Positions 1 to 8,929 of a stretch of DNA of 54,211 bases are shown here, one piece after another. The position numbers and the translations under genes are program-made. The notes under the pieces are model-generated. The model did not search any database. It saw nothing but the letters and a program-made list of their open reading frames with translations, and was not told the origin of the DNA. The first letter of the stretch is position 1. Each line of letters starts with the position of its first letter. This DNA is from Massilia terrae (GTDB taxonomy: Bacteria; Pseudomonadota; Gammaproteobacteria; Burkholderiales; Burkholderiaceae_D): contig NZ_JANUGU010000013.1 in NCBI RefSeq assembly GCF_024753145.1, positions 1-54,211 of the forward strand, given 5' to 3'.

Positions 1-20
1 CCCTACGGGGCGGTTTTTTA
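1..20 (+). terminator. Right half of an intrinsic terminator cut by the window edge
   Basis: The window opens with CCCTACGGGGCGG followed by a run of six T. This looks like the loop and descending arm of a GC-rich hairpin plus its U-tract; the ascending arm would lie outside the window. It would end a plus-strand gene to the left. The hairpin cannot be verified without the missing bases. Confidence 0.45.
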
Positions 21-239
21 TTGGTCAATTGAAAAAACCTCAACAGTATAAAGAATGCACAGTAAGTTGCTTTTCCGAATTAAATTCGTTGAAATAAAGG
101 TAAACAACGTGTTGGATTCGGGAAAAAATTGAACAGAAATACGAAATTTCCTCACACAAATCATTTTCCTTGCGGTAATCTGGCCCCCTTACCCAACTGT
201 GGCAGTTGCTTCTGAGCCACATTTCCCAAAGAGATAGCA

Positions 240-2648
240 ATGAAACTCCAACTGCATTCCCAGGCAGCCAAGGTGCTGTCAACCCTGACCTGCTTTTCGA
301 TCCTCGCCGGCTGCGGCGGCGGTGGCGATGCTGGGTCCGGCACGAATTCCACTGAGTTGCTCGGCAAGACCGTGACCGCACCGGCGCCTACCGCAACCGG
401 CAACAATGGCAATGGCAACGGCACGACCCCGGCCACGTCCAACGCGGGCGGTAACAGCGACAAGGGCTCCACCACGACCACCACGACCGACACGAGCAGC
501 TACGTCACCGCGCCAGCCCCGACGCCGACCACCGGCACCAGCACCAGCACGGGCAGCTACGTCACCGCGCCGGCGCCGACCCCGACCACCGACCCCAGCA
601 CGAGCACCAGCACCAGCGGCTCGACCAGCACCGCGCCGGTCAACGGCCCGACGGTCACCGATTTCCGCATCCAGAGCACCAATGCCACCACCGCCCAGAC
701 CAACGTCCCGGTGACCTTCGGCCAGGTGTTCGCGGTGGGCGCGGTTGCGCCGACCGATGCGCTGGTCGGCCGCCTCGACGACGGCACCACCGTGCCGCTG
801 CAGGTCGACGTCAAGGCCCTGCACGCCGACGGTTCGGTGCGCCACGCCATCATCTCGGCCGTGCTGCCCACGCTGGGCGCCGGCCAGATGCGCACCATCT
901 CGATGATCAAGTCGGGCAAGGTCGCGGCCACCACCGCGCTGGCCACCACTAATATGATGTCGAACGGCTTCTCGGCTTCGGTCAGCGCCACCATCAACGG
1001 CGTCAAGTACTCGGCCTTCGCCGATGACCTGATCAAGACCGCGGCGCACCAGACCTGGCTGGCCGGTAACGTGGTCAACGAATGGCAGGTGTCGGCTCCG
1101 CTGAAAACCAGCAGCGGCGCCGCGCACCCGCACCTGAGCGCACGCTTCGCGATCCGCTGGTACCAGAACGTCAAGAAGGCACGCGTCGACGTGACCGTCG
1201 AAAACGACTGGGCCTACGAACCGAACCCGCAGAACTTTACCTATGACGCGGCCGTGCTGGTCGGCGGCAAGCAGGCGTATGCGAAGACCGGCATGACCCA
1301 CTACCACCACGCGCGCTGGCGCAAGGTCTTCTGGTGGAACGGTGACACGCCCCAGATCAACATCAAGCACAACATCCCGTACCTGCTGGCTACTGGCGCC
1401 GTGCCGAACTACGACCAGACCGTGTCGGTCCCGGATTCGGCCCTGGCCGACCTGGCGACCCGCTACACCGGCGCGGTCACCGAACCGATGGGCATCGGCC
1501 TGGGCGTGCCCTACATGCTGATGACCGGCGGCCGTCCGGACATCGGCCTGATGCCGCAATGGTCGACCCTGTGGCTGCTGACCATGGACCAGCGCGCCCG
1601 TACGGCGACGCTGGGTACCGCCGACGGCGCCGGCAGCTGGTCCGCGCACTACCGCGACAAGAACACGGACCGTCCGGTCAGCCTGCTCGACTTTCCGTAC
1701 ATGACCATCTACGGCAATGCCAGCGACACCTACAACCCGGCCACCAAGCAGCGCGAAGCCTTCCCGCTGTGCGCCACGACCGCCGGCGCCTGCGACACGC
1801 CGTACACGCATGACCCGGACCACCAGCCGGCATTCGCCTACCTGCCTTACCTGATGACCGGCGACTACTACTACCTGGAAGAGCTGCAGTTCTGGGCGAT
1901 GTGGGATGCGTTCGCATCCAACCCGGCCTACCGCCAGTACGCCAAGGGCCTGGTGACTCCGGAGCAGGTGCGCGGCCAGGCATGGTGCCTGCGTACGCTG
2001 GCCGAAGCGGCCTACATCACGCCGGACACCGACCGCCTGAAGTCGCACTTCGCGTCGATCGTCGACAGCAACCTGGATTGGTACAACGCGAACTACACCA
2101 ACAATGCGAGCGCCAACCAGCTGGGCGTCATCACCAACGGTTACGCGATGGCCTACAACAGCTCGACCGGCCTGGCGCCTTGGCAGGACGACTTCTTCAC
2201 CTCGGTGATCGGCCACGCCGCCGACATGGGCTTCGCCAAGGCGAAGACCTTCCTGGTGTGGAAATCGAAGTTCGCGGTGGACCGCATGACCGCGACCGGC
2301 ACCTGCTGGATCGACGGCTCGATCTACGCGCTGAACATTCGCGACACGTCGACCAGCCCGTTCTACACGACCATGGGCGAGGCCTACACCAAGAACCACA
2401 CGGCGACCTTCAACGCCCTGGCCTGCGGCAGCACTGCGATGGCCACCGCGCTGAACCTGAAAGTGGGCGAGATGACCGGCTATTCGTCGGACCCGGCCGG
2501 CTACCCGTCCAACCTGCAGCCGGCGCTGGCCTACGCATCGGACGCGCTGGGCAGCAAGGGCAAGGCCGCATGGACCGTGTTCATGAACCGTTCGGTCAAG
2601 CCGAACTACGGCTCGCAACCGCAGTTCGCGATCGTGCCGCGCTATTAA
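240..2648 (+). CDS. Large secreted lipoprotein with Thr/Pro-rich linker, possible polysaccharide-lyase-like body
   Basis: 802 residues. The N-terminus has a lipoprotein signal with lipobox LAGC and lipidated Cys25, followed by Gly residues, so the protein should sit on the outer membrane. Residues about 30-135 are a low-complexity Thr/Ser/Pro/Ala linker with two near-identical copies of SYVTAPAPTPTT. The body (about 140-802) starts with a beta-rich region (VPLQVDVKALHADGSVRHA), then a long helical region with HYHHARWRKVFWWNG and DPDHQPAFAYLPYLMTGDYY. This beta-domain plus helical, aromatic-rich arrangement reminds me of RIFT-barrel/alpha-toroid polysaccharide lyases such as exo-rhamnogalacturonan lyases. 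That is a weak resemblance by eye, and no catalytic residue can be assigned. A strong terminator follows at once, so it is monocistronic. The reading frame, lipobox and codon use make it a certain gene; the function is not known. Confidence 0.85.
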   Translation: MKLQLHSQAAKVLSTLTCFSILAGCGGGGDAGSGTNSTELLGKTVTAPAPTATGNNGNGNGTTPATSNAGGNSDKGSTTTTTTDTSSYVTAPAPTPTTGTSTSTGSYVTAPAPTPTTDPSTSTSTSGSTSTAPVNGPTVTDFRIQSTNATTAQTNVPVTFGQVFAVGAVAPTDALVGRLDDGTTVPLQVDVKALHADGSVRHAIISAVLPTLGAGQMRTISMIKSGKVAATTALATTNMMSNGFSASVSATINGVKYSAFADDLIKTAAHQTWLAGNVVNEWQVSAPLKTSSGAAHPHLSARFAIRWYQNVKKARVDVTVENDWAYEPNPQNFTYDAAVLVGGKQAYAKTGMTHYHHARWRKVFWWNGDTPQINIKHNIPYLLATGAVPNYDQTVSVPDSALADLATRYTGAVTEPMGIGLGVPYMLMTGGRPDIGLMPQWSTLWLLTMDQRARTATLGTADGAGSWSAHYRDKNTDRPVSLLDFPYMTIYGNASDTYNPATKQREAFPLCATTAGACDTPYTHDPDHQPAFAYLPYLMTGDYYYLEELQFWAMWDAFASNPAYRQYAKGLVTPEQVRGQAWCLRTLAEAAYITPDTDRLKSHFASIVDSNLDWYNANYTNNASANQLGVITNGYAMAYNSSTGLAPWQDDFFTSVIGHAADMGFAKAKTFLVWKSKFAVDRMTATGTCWIDGSIYALNIRDTSTSPFYTTMGEAYTKNHTATFNALACGSTAMATALNLKVGEMTGYSSDPAGYPSNLQPALAYASDALGSKGKAAWTVFMNRSVKPNYGSQPQFAIVPRY
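498..611 (+). repeat. 57-bp tandem repeat in the lipoprotein linker
   Basis: AGCTACGTCACCGCGCC begins at 498 and again at 555, giving two copies of a 57-bp unit that encodes SYVTAPAPTPTT plus a Thr/Ser tail. A degenerate third copy (VTAPAPT) lies upstream near 373. The length is a multiple of three, so gain or loss of units keeps frame and would only change the linker length. Confidence 0.75.
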
Positions 2649-2672
2649 TCAGGCTGTAATCGCCTGACCCGG

Positions 2673-2698
2673 AAGGGCCGCTGCTGCGGCCCTTTTTT
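2673..2698 (+). terminator. Intrinsic terminator after the lipoprotein gene
   Basis: GGGCCGC-TGCT-GCGGCCC stem-loop followed by six T, 25 bp after the stop codon of the lipoprotein gene. On the other strand there is no comparable T-run after the stem, so it mainly serves the plus strand. The convergent acyltransferase gene ends at 2703. Confidence 0.9.
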
Positions 2699-2702
2699 CA
2701 TT

Positions 2703-3746
2703 TTACGAGGCCACCTCGCCGTACGGTGGCAGGCGCTGTGCGGCCGGTCCATGCTTGCGGTCCGGTGCGCCCCAGCGCCGGTTCAGCCAGTTGCGGGCCG
2801 GCATTTCGAGCAGGTAGTAGGCCGTGATACCGCTGGCCAGCGCCAGCAGGATCCCCTGCCAGGCCGGCATCCCGTGGCGCCACACCAGCAGGTAGAACGG
2901 CTGCTGCCACAGATACAGCGAGAACGACCACAGGCCGAGCTGGCGCAGCGGCGCCAGCGACAGCAGGCGCCGCACCAGGCTTGGTGCGCGGTCGACCATA
3001 TTGACGGCCAGCGCGAAGGCACCGGTGCCGATCGCCAGCCGCAGCGGCATCGGCACCGACCACCAGTGCGCCGCGAAGCCCACCAGCGCCAGCGCCACCA
3101 CGCTCCACGGCGGCAGGCGCCGCAGCGCGTCGGGCTCCAGCCGCAGCAGGACCCACGCGGCGGCGAAAATGCCGAAGGCGGACACCTCGCTGTGCCGCCA
3201 GAGGCCGAATTCCAGCCGCGAGCCGGACACCACCAGCGAGTAGCAGGCCGCGCACGCGAGCCACAGCAATGCCAGCAGGCCCACGGTGCGGCGCGCATCG
3301 AGGCGCCCGGCGCGGTGGCCCAGCGCGACCAGCGACAGCAGCACGTAGCTGTGCTCTTCCACGCACAGCGACCACACGTGCCCGAACGGCATCACCGATC
3401 CATTCGGCAGGAAGTAGTTGTTGGTGAAGCTCAGCGCGGCGGCGGTCTCGCTCCAGCTGGTGCGCACGCCGAGCAGCGCGTACACGACGGCGATCGCGAG
3501 GATGAAGACATACAGCGAGGGGAACACGCGTGCGATGCGGCGCTTGTAGAAGATCGGGATCGGCATCGGCCGCACGAACAGGATGCGCGCCATCAGGAGC
3601 CCGGACAGCACGAAGAACAAGTTCACGCCGACCGCGCCGAGGTTGATGCCGGGGACCGGGGAGAAGTGGCCGATGTACAGGCAGCCGATGGCCAGCGCGC
3701 GCCAGCCGTCCAGGCTGGGCGAGTAATTCGGTAGGGATTGGTCCAT
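2703..3746 (-). CDS. Acyltransferase family 3 membrane protein (OafA/YrhL type)
   Basis: 347 residues from the ATG at 3746, chosen because GAGGAG lies 5-10 bp upstream and because the family starts with a segment like SLDGWRALAIGCLYIGHF; the open frame extends further upstream but without family-like sequence. The protein is almost entirely hydrophobic helices. His27 in YIGHF is the expected catalytic His, and VNLFFVLSGLLMA and YKRRIARVFPSLY are the typical following motifs. Such enzymes transfer acetyl or other acyl groups to surface glycans or lipids at the inner membrane. The substrate cannot be read from the sequence and no glycan cluster is adjacent. It is divergent from the gene at 3894 with a 147-bp spacer. 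Confidence 0.88.
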   Translation of the reverse strand: MDQSLPNYSPSLDGWRALAIGCLYIGHFSPVPGINLGAVGVNLFFVLSGLLMARILFVRPMPIPIFYKRRIARVFPSLYVFILAIAVVYALLGVRTSWSETAAALSFTNNYFLPNGSVMPFGHVWSLCVEEHSYVLLSLVALGHRAGRLDARRTVGLLALLWLACAACYSLVVSGSRLEFGLWRHSEVSAFGIFAAAWVLLRLEPDALRRLPPWSVVALALVGFAAHWWSVPMPLRLAIGTGAFALAVNMVDRAPSLVRRLLSLAPLRQLGLWSFSLYLWQQPFYLLVWRHGMPAWQGILLALASGITAYYLLEMPARNWLNRRWGAPDRKHGPAAQRLPPYGEVAS

Positions 3747-3893
3747 GCCTTCTCCTCGGGCGAATGGGCGGAGATTAGCATTTTGCTCAGCAGTTCGGCG
3801 CACGTGCATACAACGGGATGTACATACGCGATTTGCTCCATCTGGTTTCGAACACGCGCTACACTTCCTGTTTTTCTCATCGATGGAGGCGGC

Positions 3894-4607
3894 GTGCATC
3901 TCAGGATCGACTGGAAGTACGTGGTGGCATTCTTCGCGCTGAACGGCGTGATCAGCGAACTGCACGAGCAGGCGCACATCATCACCAACCGGATCGGCGC
4001 GGGCTGCTATTTCGAGCGCGACTTCAACAACCTGTTCGCCTGTCCGGGCGTGTCGCCGCATACCGACCTGGCTGCGATCGCGGCCTCGTTCGCCGGACCG
4101 CTGTTCAGCTACCTGGTGATGTGGTTCGGGGCCTGGCTGCTCACGCGCGCGGCCACGCCGGCCGGGCGCTCGATCGGCTTCTCGCTCATCTTCGCGCCGC
4201 TGCCGTTCGCACGCATATTTACGGCACTGATGGGCGGCGGCGACGAACGCAACGTGCTGCGGATGGTCTTCGATGGCGTGGTCGCGCTGCCGGCAACGCG
4301 CTGGATGGCGGTGGCGATGACCCTCGCGTTCTGCGCGCCGCCGGTGTGGATGGCGTGGCGCGTCATCGCCAATCGGCACCGCGGCTGGATCGTGGCCGCG
4401 CTGTGCGTGGTGCCGCTGCTGGTGATCGGGGGCTACAAGCTCCTGTTCCTGAACGCCCTGCTGCTCAAGGGTGTGCTGGCGACGCCGCTCATCTTCGGCA
4501 CGCCGCTGTTCGTGGTGCTCGTGTTCGGGTTCATGGTGGTGGCGACCGCGCTGTCGTGGCGCTGGCTGCAGGGTCTGGAAAGCGACAGGTCAGCGCTCCC
4601 TGCCTAA
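3894..4607 (+). CDS. Polytopic membrane protein with HExxH motif, possible M50-like metalloprotease
   Basis: 237 residues if the GTG at 3894 is used; GGAGG ends 4 bp upstream, and translated sequence before it looks non-coding. Several hydrophobic helices are visible. Helix 1 runs into the motif HEQAH (His24, Glu25, His28), a textbook zinc-protease HExxH, followed at about 67-80 by FAGPLFSYLVMWFGAW. A GP motif in the next membrane segment is seen in site-2 proteases. A third metal ligand is not obvious; Asp118 in GGGDE is a candidate but does not sit in the classical NPDG-like motif. The catalytic idea is therefore inference; it may be a degenerate or new branch. A bidirectional terminator follows it. 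Confidence 0.7.
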   Translation: MHLRIDWKYVVAFFALNGVISELHEQAHIITNRIGAGCYFERDFNNLFACPGVSPHTDLAAIAASFAGPLFSYLVMWFGAWLLTRAATPAGRSIGFSLIFAPLPFARIFTALMGGGDERNVLRMVFDGVVALPATRWMAVAMTLAFCAPPVWMAWRVIANRHRGWIVAALCVVPLLVIGGYKLLFLNALLLKGVLATPLIFGTPLFVVLVFGFMVVATALSWRWLQGLESDRSALPA

Positions 4608-4614
4608 CACGCAA

Positions 4615-4645
4615 TAAAAAAGGGCCGCAAGCAGCGGCCCTTTTC
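4615..4645. terminator. Bidirectional intrinsic terminator
   Basis: AGGGCCGC-AAGCA-GCGGCCCT stem with six A before it and four T after it. It lies between two convergent genes (ends at 4607 and 4664), so it can end transcription from both sides. The T-run is stronger for the minus-strand peptidase gene. Confidence 0.88.
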
Positions 4646-4663
4646 ACACGCTAAGTCGCGTGA

Positions 4664-6730
4664 TTACCAGATGATCACGCGGTCCTTCGGTGCCAGGTAC
4701 ATCTTGTCGCCGGCCTTGATGCCAAAGGCTTCGTAGAAAGCCGGCTGGTTGCGCACCGTGCCGTTGGCGCGGAACTCGCCCGGCGAGTGCGGGTCGGTCT
4801 TCACGCGCACGATGGCGGTCGCCTCACGCATCTTGGTGCGCCACACCTGCGCCCAGCCCATGTAGAAGCGCTGGTCGCCGGTCAGGCCGTCGATCACCGG
4901 AGCCGGCTTGCCCTTCAGGGACAGCTTGTAAGCCTTGTACGCGATCGCCATGCCCGAGTTGTCGCCGATGTTCTCGCCCAGGGTCAGCGCGCCGTTCACG
5001 TGGTAGCCCTTCACCGGTTCGAACGCGTTGTACTGCTCGATCAGCATCTTGGTCTTGGCCTCGAAGTTCTTGTGGTCGGCGTCGGTCCACCAGTTGCGCA
5101 GGTTGCCGTCGCCGTCGTACTGCGAGCCCTGGTCGTCGAAGCCGTGGCTGATCTCGTGGCCGATCACGGCGCCGATGCCGCCGTAGTTGACCGCGTCATC
5201 CGCCTTGGCGTCGAAGAACGGCGGCTGCAGGATCGCGGCCGGGAACACGATCTCGTTCATCTCCGGGTTGTAGTAGGCGTTGATGGTCTGCGGCGTCATG
5301 CCCCACTCGCTGCGGTCGATCGGGTGGCCCAGCTTGTCCAGCTCACGGTCGTACGCCACGCCACGCGCGCGCATCACGTTGCCGACCAGGTCATCCTGCT
5401 TGACCACCAGCTTGGAGTAGTCCTTCCACTTGTTCGGGTAGCCGATCTTGACCGTGAACTTGGCCAGCTTGGTTTGCGCGGCCTTCTTGGTCTCGGGGCT
5501 CATCCAGTCGAGCGTGTTGATATCTTCCTTCATCGCCGACAGCAGGTTGTGCACCAGCTTTTCCATGCGCGCCTTGCGCTCGGCCGGGAAGTACTTGGCC
5601 ACGTACAGCTTGCCCAGCGACTCGCCCATCGCGCCTTCGACCGCGCCCACGCCACGCTTCCAGCGCGGTTCCATCTCCTTCACGCCCGACAAGGTGGTGC
5701 CGTAGAACGCAAAGTGCTCGTCGAGGAAGGCCTTGTTCAGGTAGTTGGCGTAGCTCTCGACCAGGTGCGCCTGCAGGTAGGCCTTCCAGGTGTCGATCGG
5801 GGTCTTGGCGACGATCTCGGAGAAGCCCTTCAGGAAGGTCGGCTGGCCGACGATCACATAGCTCACCTTGCCCTGGATGCCGGTGCCCTTCAGCCAGGTG
5901 TTCCAGTCCCAGCCCGGCGCCATGTCGGCCAGCTTGGCCAGTTCGACCTTGTTGTAGGCCTTGATCGGATCGCGCAGTTCGACCTTGGTCCACTGGACTT
6001 TGGCGATCTCGGTTTCGAGGTCGACGATGGCCTTGGCGTTGGCGGCGGCATTCTTGTCGCCTGCCATCGACAGCATTTTCTCGACGTGGGCCAGGTACTT
6101 GGCGCGGGTGTCGGACAGCTTGGCGTCGTCGGTTTTCAGGTAGTAGTCGCGGTCCGGCATGCCCAGGCCGCCCTGGCCGATGTCGGCCACATACTTGGTC
6201 GAATCCTTGTTGTCCTGGTGGATGCCGAAATCATAGGGCGTGTTCACACCCAGCTTGCTCATGCGCGCGAACACGGCCGGCAGCTCGGACTTGTCCTTGA
6301 GCGCAGCGATCTTGTCCATCTCGGCCTTCAGCGGAGCCAGGCCGACCTTCTCCAGCTTCGCTTCGTCCATGAAGCTGGCGTAGTAGTCGGCGATGCGCTG
6401 GTCATCGGTGCCGGCGGCGGCGTGCTTGGCGATCGCCGCCTCGATCAGGCCGCGCAGCTGCGGCTGGGTGTCGTCCTGCAGCTTCTGGAACGAGCCCCAG
6501 CTCGATTTGTCGGCCGGGATGTCGGTGGTCTTCATCCACTTGCCATTGACGTGCTCGTAGAAGTCGTCCTGCGCGCGCACGCCGTCGTCAAAGAACTGGG
6601 TGGCGATGCCGGCCGACAGCGCCTGCGTCTTGGAGGTGGTGGCGCTCTTGGCGGCTGCCGTGCCTTCGGCGGCGTAGGTGACGCTGGCGATCAGGGCGAG
6701 CGTCACGGCGCTCAGCAAATGACGTTTCAT
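4664..6730 (-). CDS. M13 family zinc metallopeptidase (neprilysin/PepO-like), copy 1
   Basis: 688 residues with a signal peptide (cleavage likely after TYAA, about residue 21). The M13 catalytic set is complete: HEISH at 525-529 inside VIGHEISHGFDDQG, and the third zinc ligand Glu586 in GENIGDNSG. The substrate-strand motif NAYYNPEMNEIVFPAAILQ is also present. Length matches the family (about 650-700). These enzymes cut oligopeptides of up to a few kDa; with a Sec signal and no anchor the enzyme should be periplasmic or secreted. It lies 79 bp downstream of a close paralogue on the same strand (start 8855), so the pair may be co-transcribed and arose by tandem duplication. Confidence 0.95.
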   Translation of the reverse strand: MKRHLLSAVTLALIASVTYAAEGTAAAKSATTSKTQALSAGIATQFFDDGVRAQDDFYEHVNGKWMKTTDIPADKSSWGSFQKLQDDTQPQLRGLIEAAIAKHAAAGTDDQRIADYYASFMDEAKLEKVGLAPLKAEMDKIAALKDKSELPAVFARMSKLGVNTPYDFGIHQDNKDSTKYVADIGQGGLGMPDRDYYLKTDDAKLSDTRAKYLAHVEKMLSMAGDKNAAANAKAIVDLETEIAKVQWTKVELRDPIKAYNKVELAKLADMAPGWDWNTWLKGTGIQGKVSYVIVGQPTFLKGFSEIVAKTPIDTWKAYLQAHLVESYANYLNKAFLDEHFAFYGTTLSGVKEMEPRWKRGVGAVEGAMGESLGKLYVAKYFPAERKARMEKLVHNLLSAMKEDINTLDWMSPETKKAAQTKLAKFTVKIGYPNKWKDYSKLVVKQDDLVGNVMRARGVAYDRELDKLGHPIDRSEWGMTPQTINAYYNPEMNEIVFPAAILQPPFFDAKADDAVNYGGIGAVIGHEISHGFDDQGSQYDGDGNLRNWWTDADHKNFEAKTKMLIEQYNAFEPVKGYHVNGALTLGENIGDNSGMAIAYKAYKLSLKGKPAPVIDGLTGDQRFYMGWAQVWRTKMREATAIVRVKTDPHSPGEFRANGTVRNQPAFYEAFGIKAGDKMYLAPKDRVIIW

Positions 6731-6809
6731 GTGTTGTTCTCCACTCTGTAGTTTCGGAATTGAGAACCGGCGCTCTTGGCGCCGGCTCCCGGGGACTACT
6801 GACTCTACT

Positions 6810-8855
6810 CTACCAGATCGTCACGCGATCTTTCGGTGCAAGATACATCTTGTCGCCTTCTTTCACGCCGAAGGCCTCGTAAAAGCCCGGCTGGTTGCGC
6901 ACCGTGCCGTTGGCGCGGAACTGGGCCGGCGAGTGCGGGTCGGTCTTGACCTGCAGGATCGCGGCGTCATCACGCATCTTGGCGCGCCACACCTGGCCGA
7001 AGCCCATGTAGAAGCGCTGGTCGCCGGTCAGGCCGTCGATCACCGGCGCTTCCTTGCCGTGCAGGCTGATCTTGTACGCCTTGTACGCGATCGCCAGGCC
7101 CGAGTTGTCGCCGATGTTCTCGCCCATGGTCAGCTGGCCGTTGACGTGGTAGCCCGGCACCGGCTCGAAGGCGCTGTACTGCGCATCGAGCATGTCGGTC
7201 TTGGTCTTGAACGCGGCGCGGTCGGAATCGGTCCACCAGTTGCGCAGGTTGCCGTCGCCGTCTGACTGGCTGCCCTTGTCGTCGAAGCCGTGGCCGATTT
7301 CGTGGCCGATCACGGCGCCGATCGCGCCGTAGTTGACGGCGTCGTCGGCGGCGGCGTTGAAGAACGGCGGCTGCAGGATCGCAGCCGGGAACACGATCTC
7401 GTTCAGCGACGAGTTGTAGTACGCGTTCACGGTCTGCGGCGTCATGCCCCACTCTTCGCGATCGACCGGCTTGCCCAGCTTGCCGACGTTGCGGTTGCGC
7501 GCGAACTGCGAGGCGCGCATCACGTTGCCGACCAGGTCATCCTTGTTAATGGTCAGCTTGGAGTAGTCGCGCCACTTGACCGGATAGCCGATGTGCGGGC
7601 TGAACTTGGCCAGCTTGTCCAGCGCCTGGGCGCGGGTCTCCGGGCCCATCCAGTCCAGGTGCTCGATGCTGTCCTTGTACGCGGCCAGCAGGTTCTTGAC
7701 CAGTTCTTCCATGCGCGCCTTGCGCTCCGGCGGGAAGTACTGCGCCACGTACTGGCGGCCGACCGCTTCGCCCAGCGCGCCTTCGACGGCGGCCACGCCA
7801 CGCTGCCAGCGCGGACGTTCCTGCGGCACGCCCGAGATCACGGTGCCGTAGAACGCGAAGTTCGCTTCCGAGAACGGCTTGGAGAGGTAAGGCGAGTATT
7901 CGCGCAGCAGCTGCCACTTGAAGTAGGACTGCAGGGTCGACAACTCGGTGTTCTGCAAGGTCTGGTTCATCGCCGTCAGGTAGCTCGGCTGGCCGACGAT
8001 CACGGTGCCGGTCTTGCCGCCCACGCCGGCGGCGGCCAGCGCGGCGTTCCAGTCGTAGCCCGGGGCCAGCTCGGCCAGCTTGGCCACTTCCACCTTGTTG
8101 TAGCGCTTGACCGGGTCGCGCAGTTCGACGCGGTTCCACTGCGCGGTTGCCAGCTGGGTCTCGAAGCCGACGATGGCCTTGGCCTGGGCTTCGGCGTTCT
8201 TCTCGCCGGCCAGCGCCAGCACCTTGGCCACGTGCTGCTCGTACTTCTCGAGCGTGGACGCCATGCGCTTGTCGTCCTTCTTGAGGTAGTAGTCGCGGTC
8301 CGGCAGGCCCAGGCCGCTCTGGCTCATGTACACGGCGTACTGGGTCGAGTTCTTCGAGTCCTGCGCCACGCCGATGCGGTACGGGGTGTTCACGCCGATG
8401 TCGGACAGGTGGCCGACCAGGGCCGGCAGCGCCTTCTTGTCCTTCAGCGCGCTGATGCGGTGCAGTTCGCCGGTCAGCGGCTTGATGCCCAGCGCGTCCA
8501 GCTTCTTCTCGTCCATGAAGCTGTTGTACAGGTCACCGACCTTCTGCTGGTCGGAGCCGGCCTTGGCCTTTTCCTTGGCGTCGTGTTCGATGATGCCGCG
8601 CGCCTGCTCCAGCGAGGTCTCGCGCAGCTGCACGAAGGTGCCCCAGCTCGACTTGTCGGCCGGGATCTGGGTGTTCTGCAGCCACTTTCCGTTCAGGTAG
8701 CGGAAGAAGTCATCCTGCGGACGCACGCTGGTGTCGATGAATTGGGTTTCAATCCCGGAAACCGGGCCGGTGGCGTGCTGCGTGGCGGTGTCGGCCGCGT
8801 TCGCGAAAGCTGCCATCAGGGAGAGGGTCAGAGTGCTCAGAAGCTGTCGTTTCAC
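6810..8855 (-). CDS. M13 family zinc metallopeptidase (neprilysin/PepO-like), copy 2
   Basis: 681 residues from GTG at 8855, chosen because AGGAG stands 7 bp upstream and because the N-terminus VKRQLLSTLTLSLMAAFANA is a clean signal peptide that parallels the paralogue's MKRHLLSAVTLALIASVTYA; the open frame continues to 9095 without sense. HEIGH is at 518-522, and a GENIGDNSG motif with the third zinc ligand follows about 60 residues later. NAYYNSSLNEIVFPAAILQ is present. Role is as for copy 1: degradation of small peptides outside the cytoplasm. It is first in the tandem pair. Sequence is clearly diverged from copy 1 in the N-terminal 150 residues, suggesting separate substrate preference. 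Confidence 0.94.
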   Translation of the reverse strand: MKRQLLSTLTLSLMAAFANAADTATQHATGPVSGIETQFIDTSVRPQDDFFRYLNGKWLQNTQIPADKSSWGTFVQLRETSLEQARGIIEHDAKEKAKAGSDQQKVGDLYNSFMDEKKLDALGIKPLTGELHRISALKDKKALPALVGHLSDIGVNTPYRIGVAQDSKNSTQYAVYMSQSGLGLPDRDYYLKKDDKRMASTLEKYEQHVAKVLALAGEKNAEAQAKAIVGFETQLATAQWNRVELRDPVKRYNKVEVAKLAELAPGYDWNAALAAAGVGGKTGTVIVGQPSYLTAMNQTLQNTELSTLQSYFKWQLLREYSPYLSKPFSEANFAFYGTVISGVPQERPRWQRGVAAVEGALGEAVGRQYVAQYFPPERKARMEELVKNLLAAYKDSIEHLDWMGPETRAQALDKLAKFSPHIGYPVKWRDYSKLTINKDDLVGNVMRASQFARNRNVGKLGKPVDREEWGMTPQTVNAYYNSSLNEIVFPAAILQPPFFNAAADDAVNYGAIGAVIGHEIGHGFDDKGSQSDGDGNLRNWWTDSDRAAFKTKTDMLDAQYSAFEPVPGYHVNGQLTMGENIGDNSGLAIAYKAYKISLHGKEAPVIDGLTGDQRFYMGFGQVWRAKMRDDAAILQVKTDPHSPAQFRANGTVRNQPGFYEAFGVKEGDKMYLAPKDRVTIW

Positions 8856-8929
8856 GGGATTACTCCTCTTTACGTGGTTGTAGCGGCTTGTGGCCGGTGG
8901 AAAATTTATCACAGACAAGGGTAAGAAAA

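Noticed and set aside
279..2618. Long open frame on the minus strand opposite the lipoprotein gene
   Set aside because: An Arg/Val/Gly-rich translation without motifs; a shadow of the high-GC coding strand.
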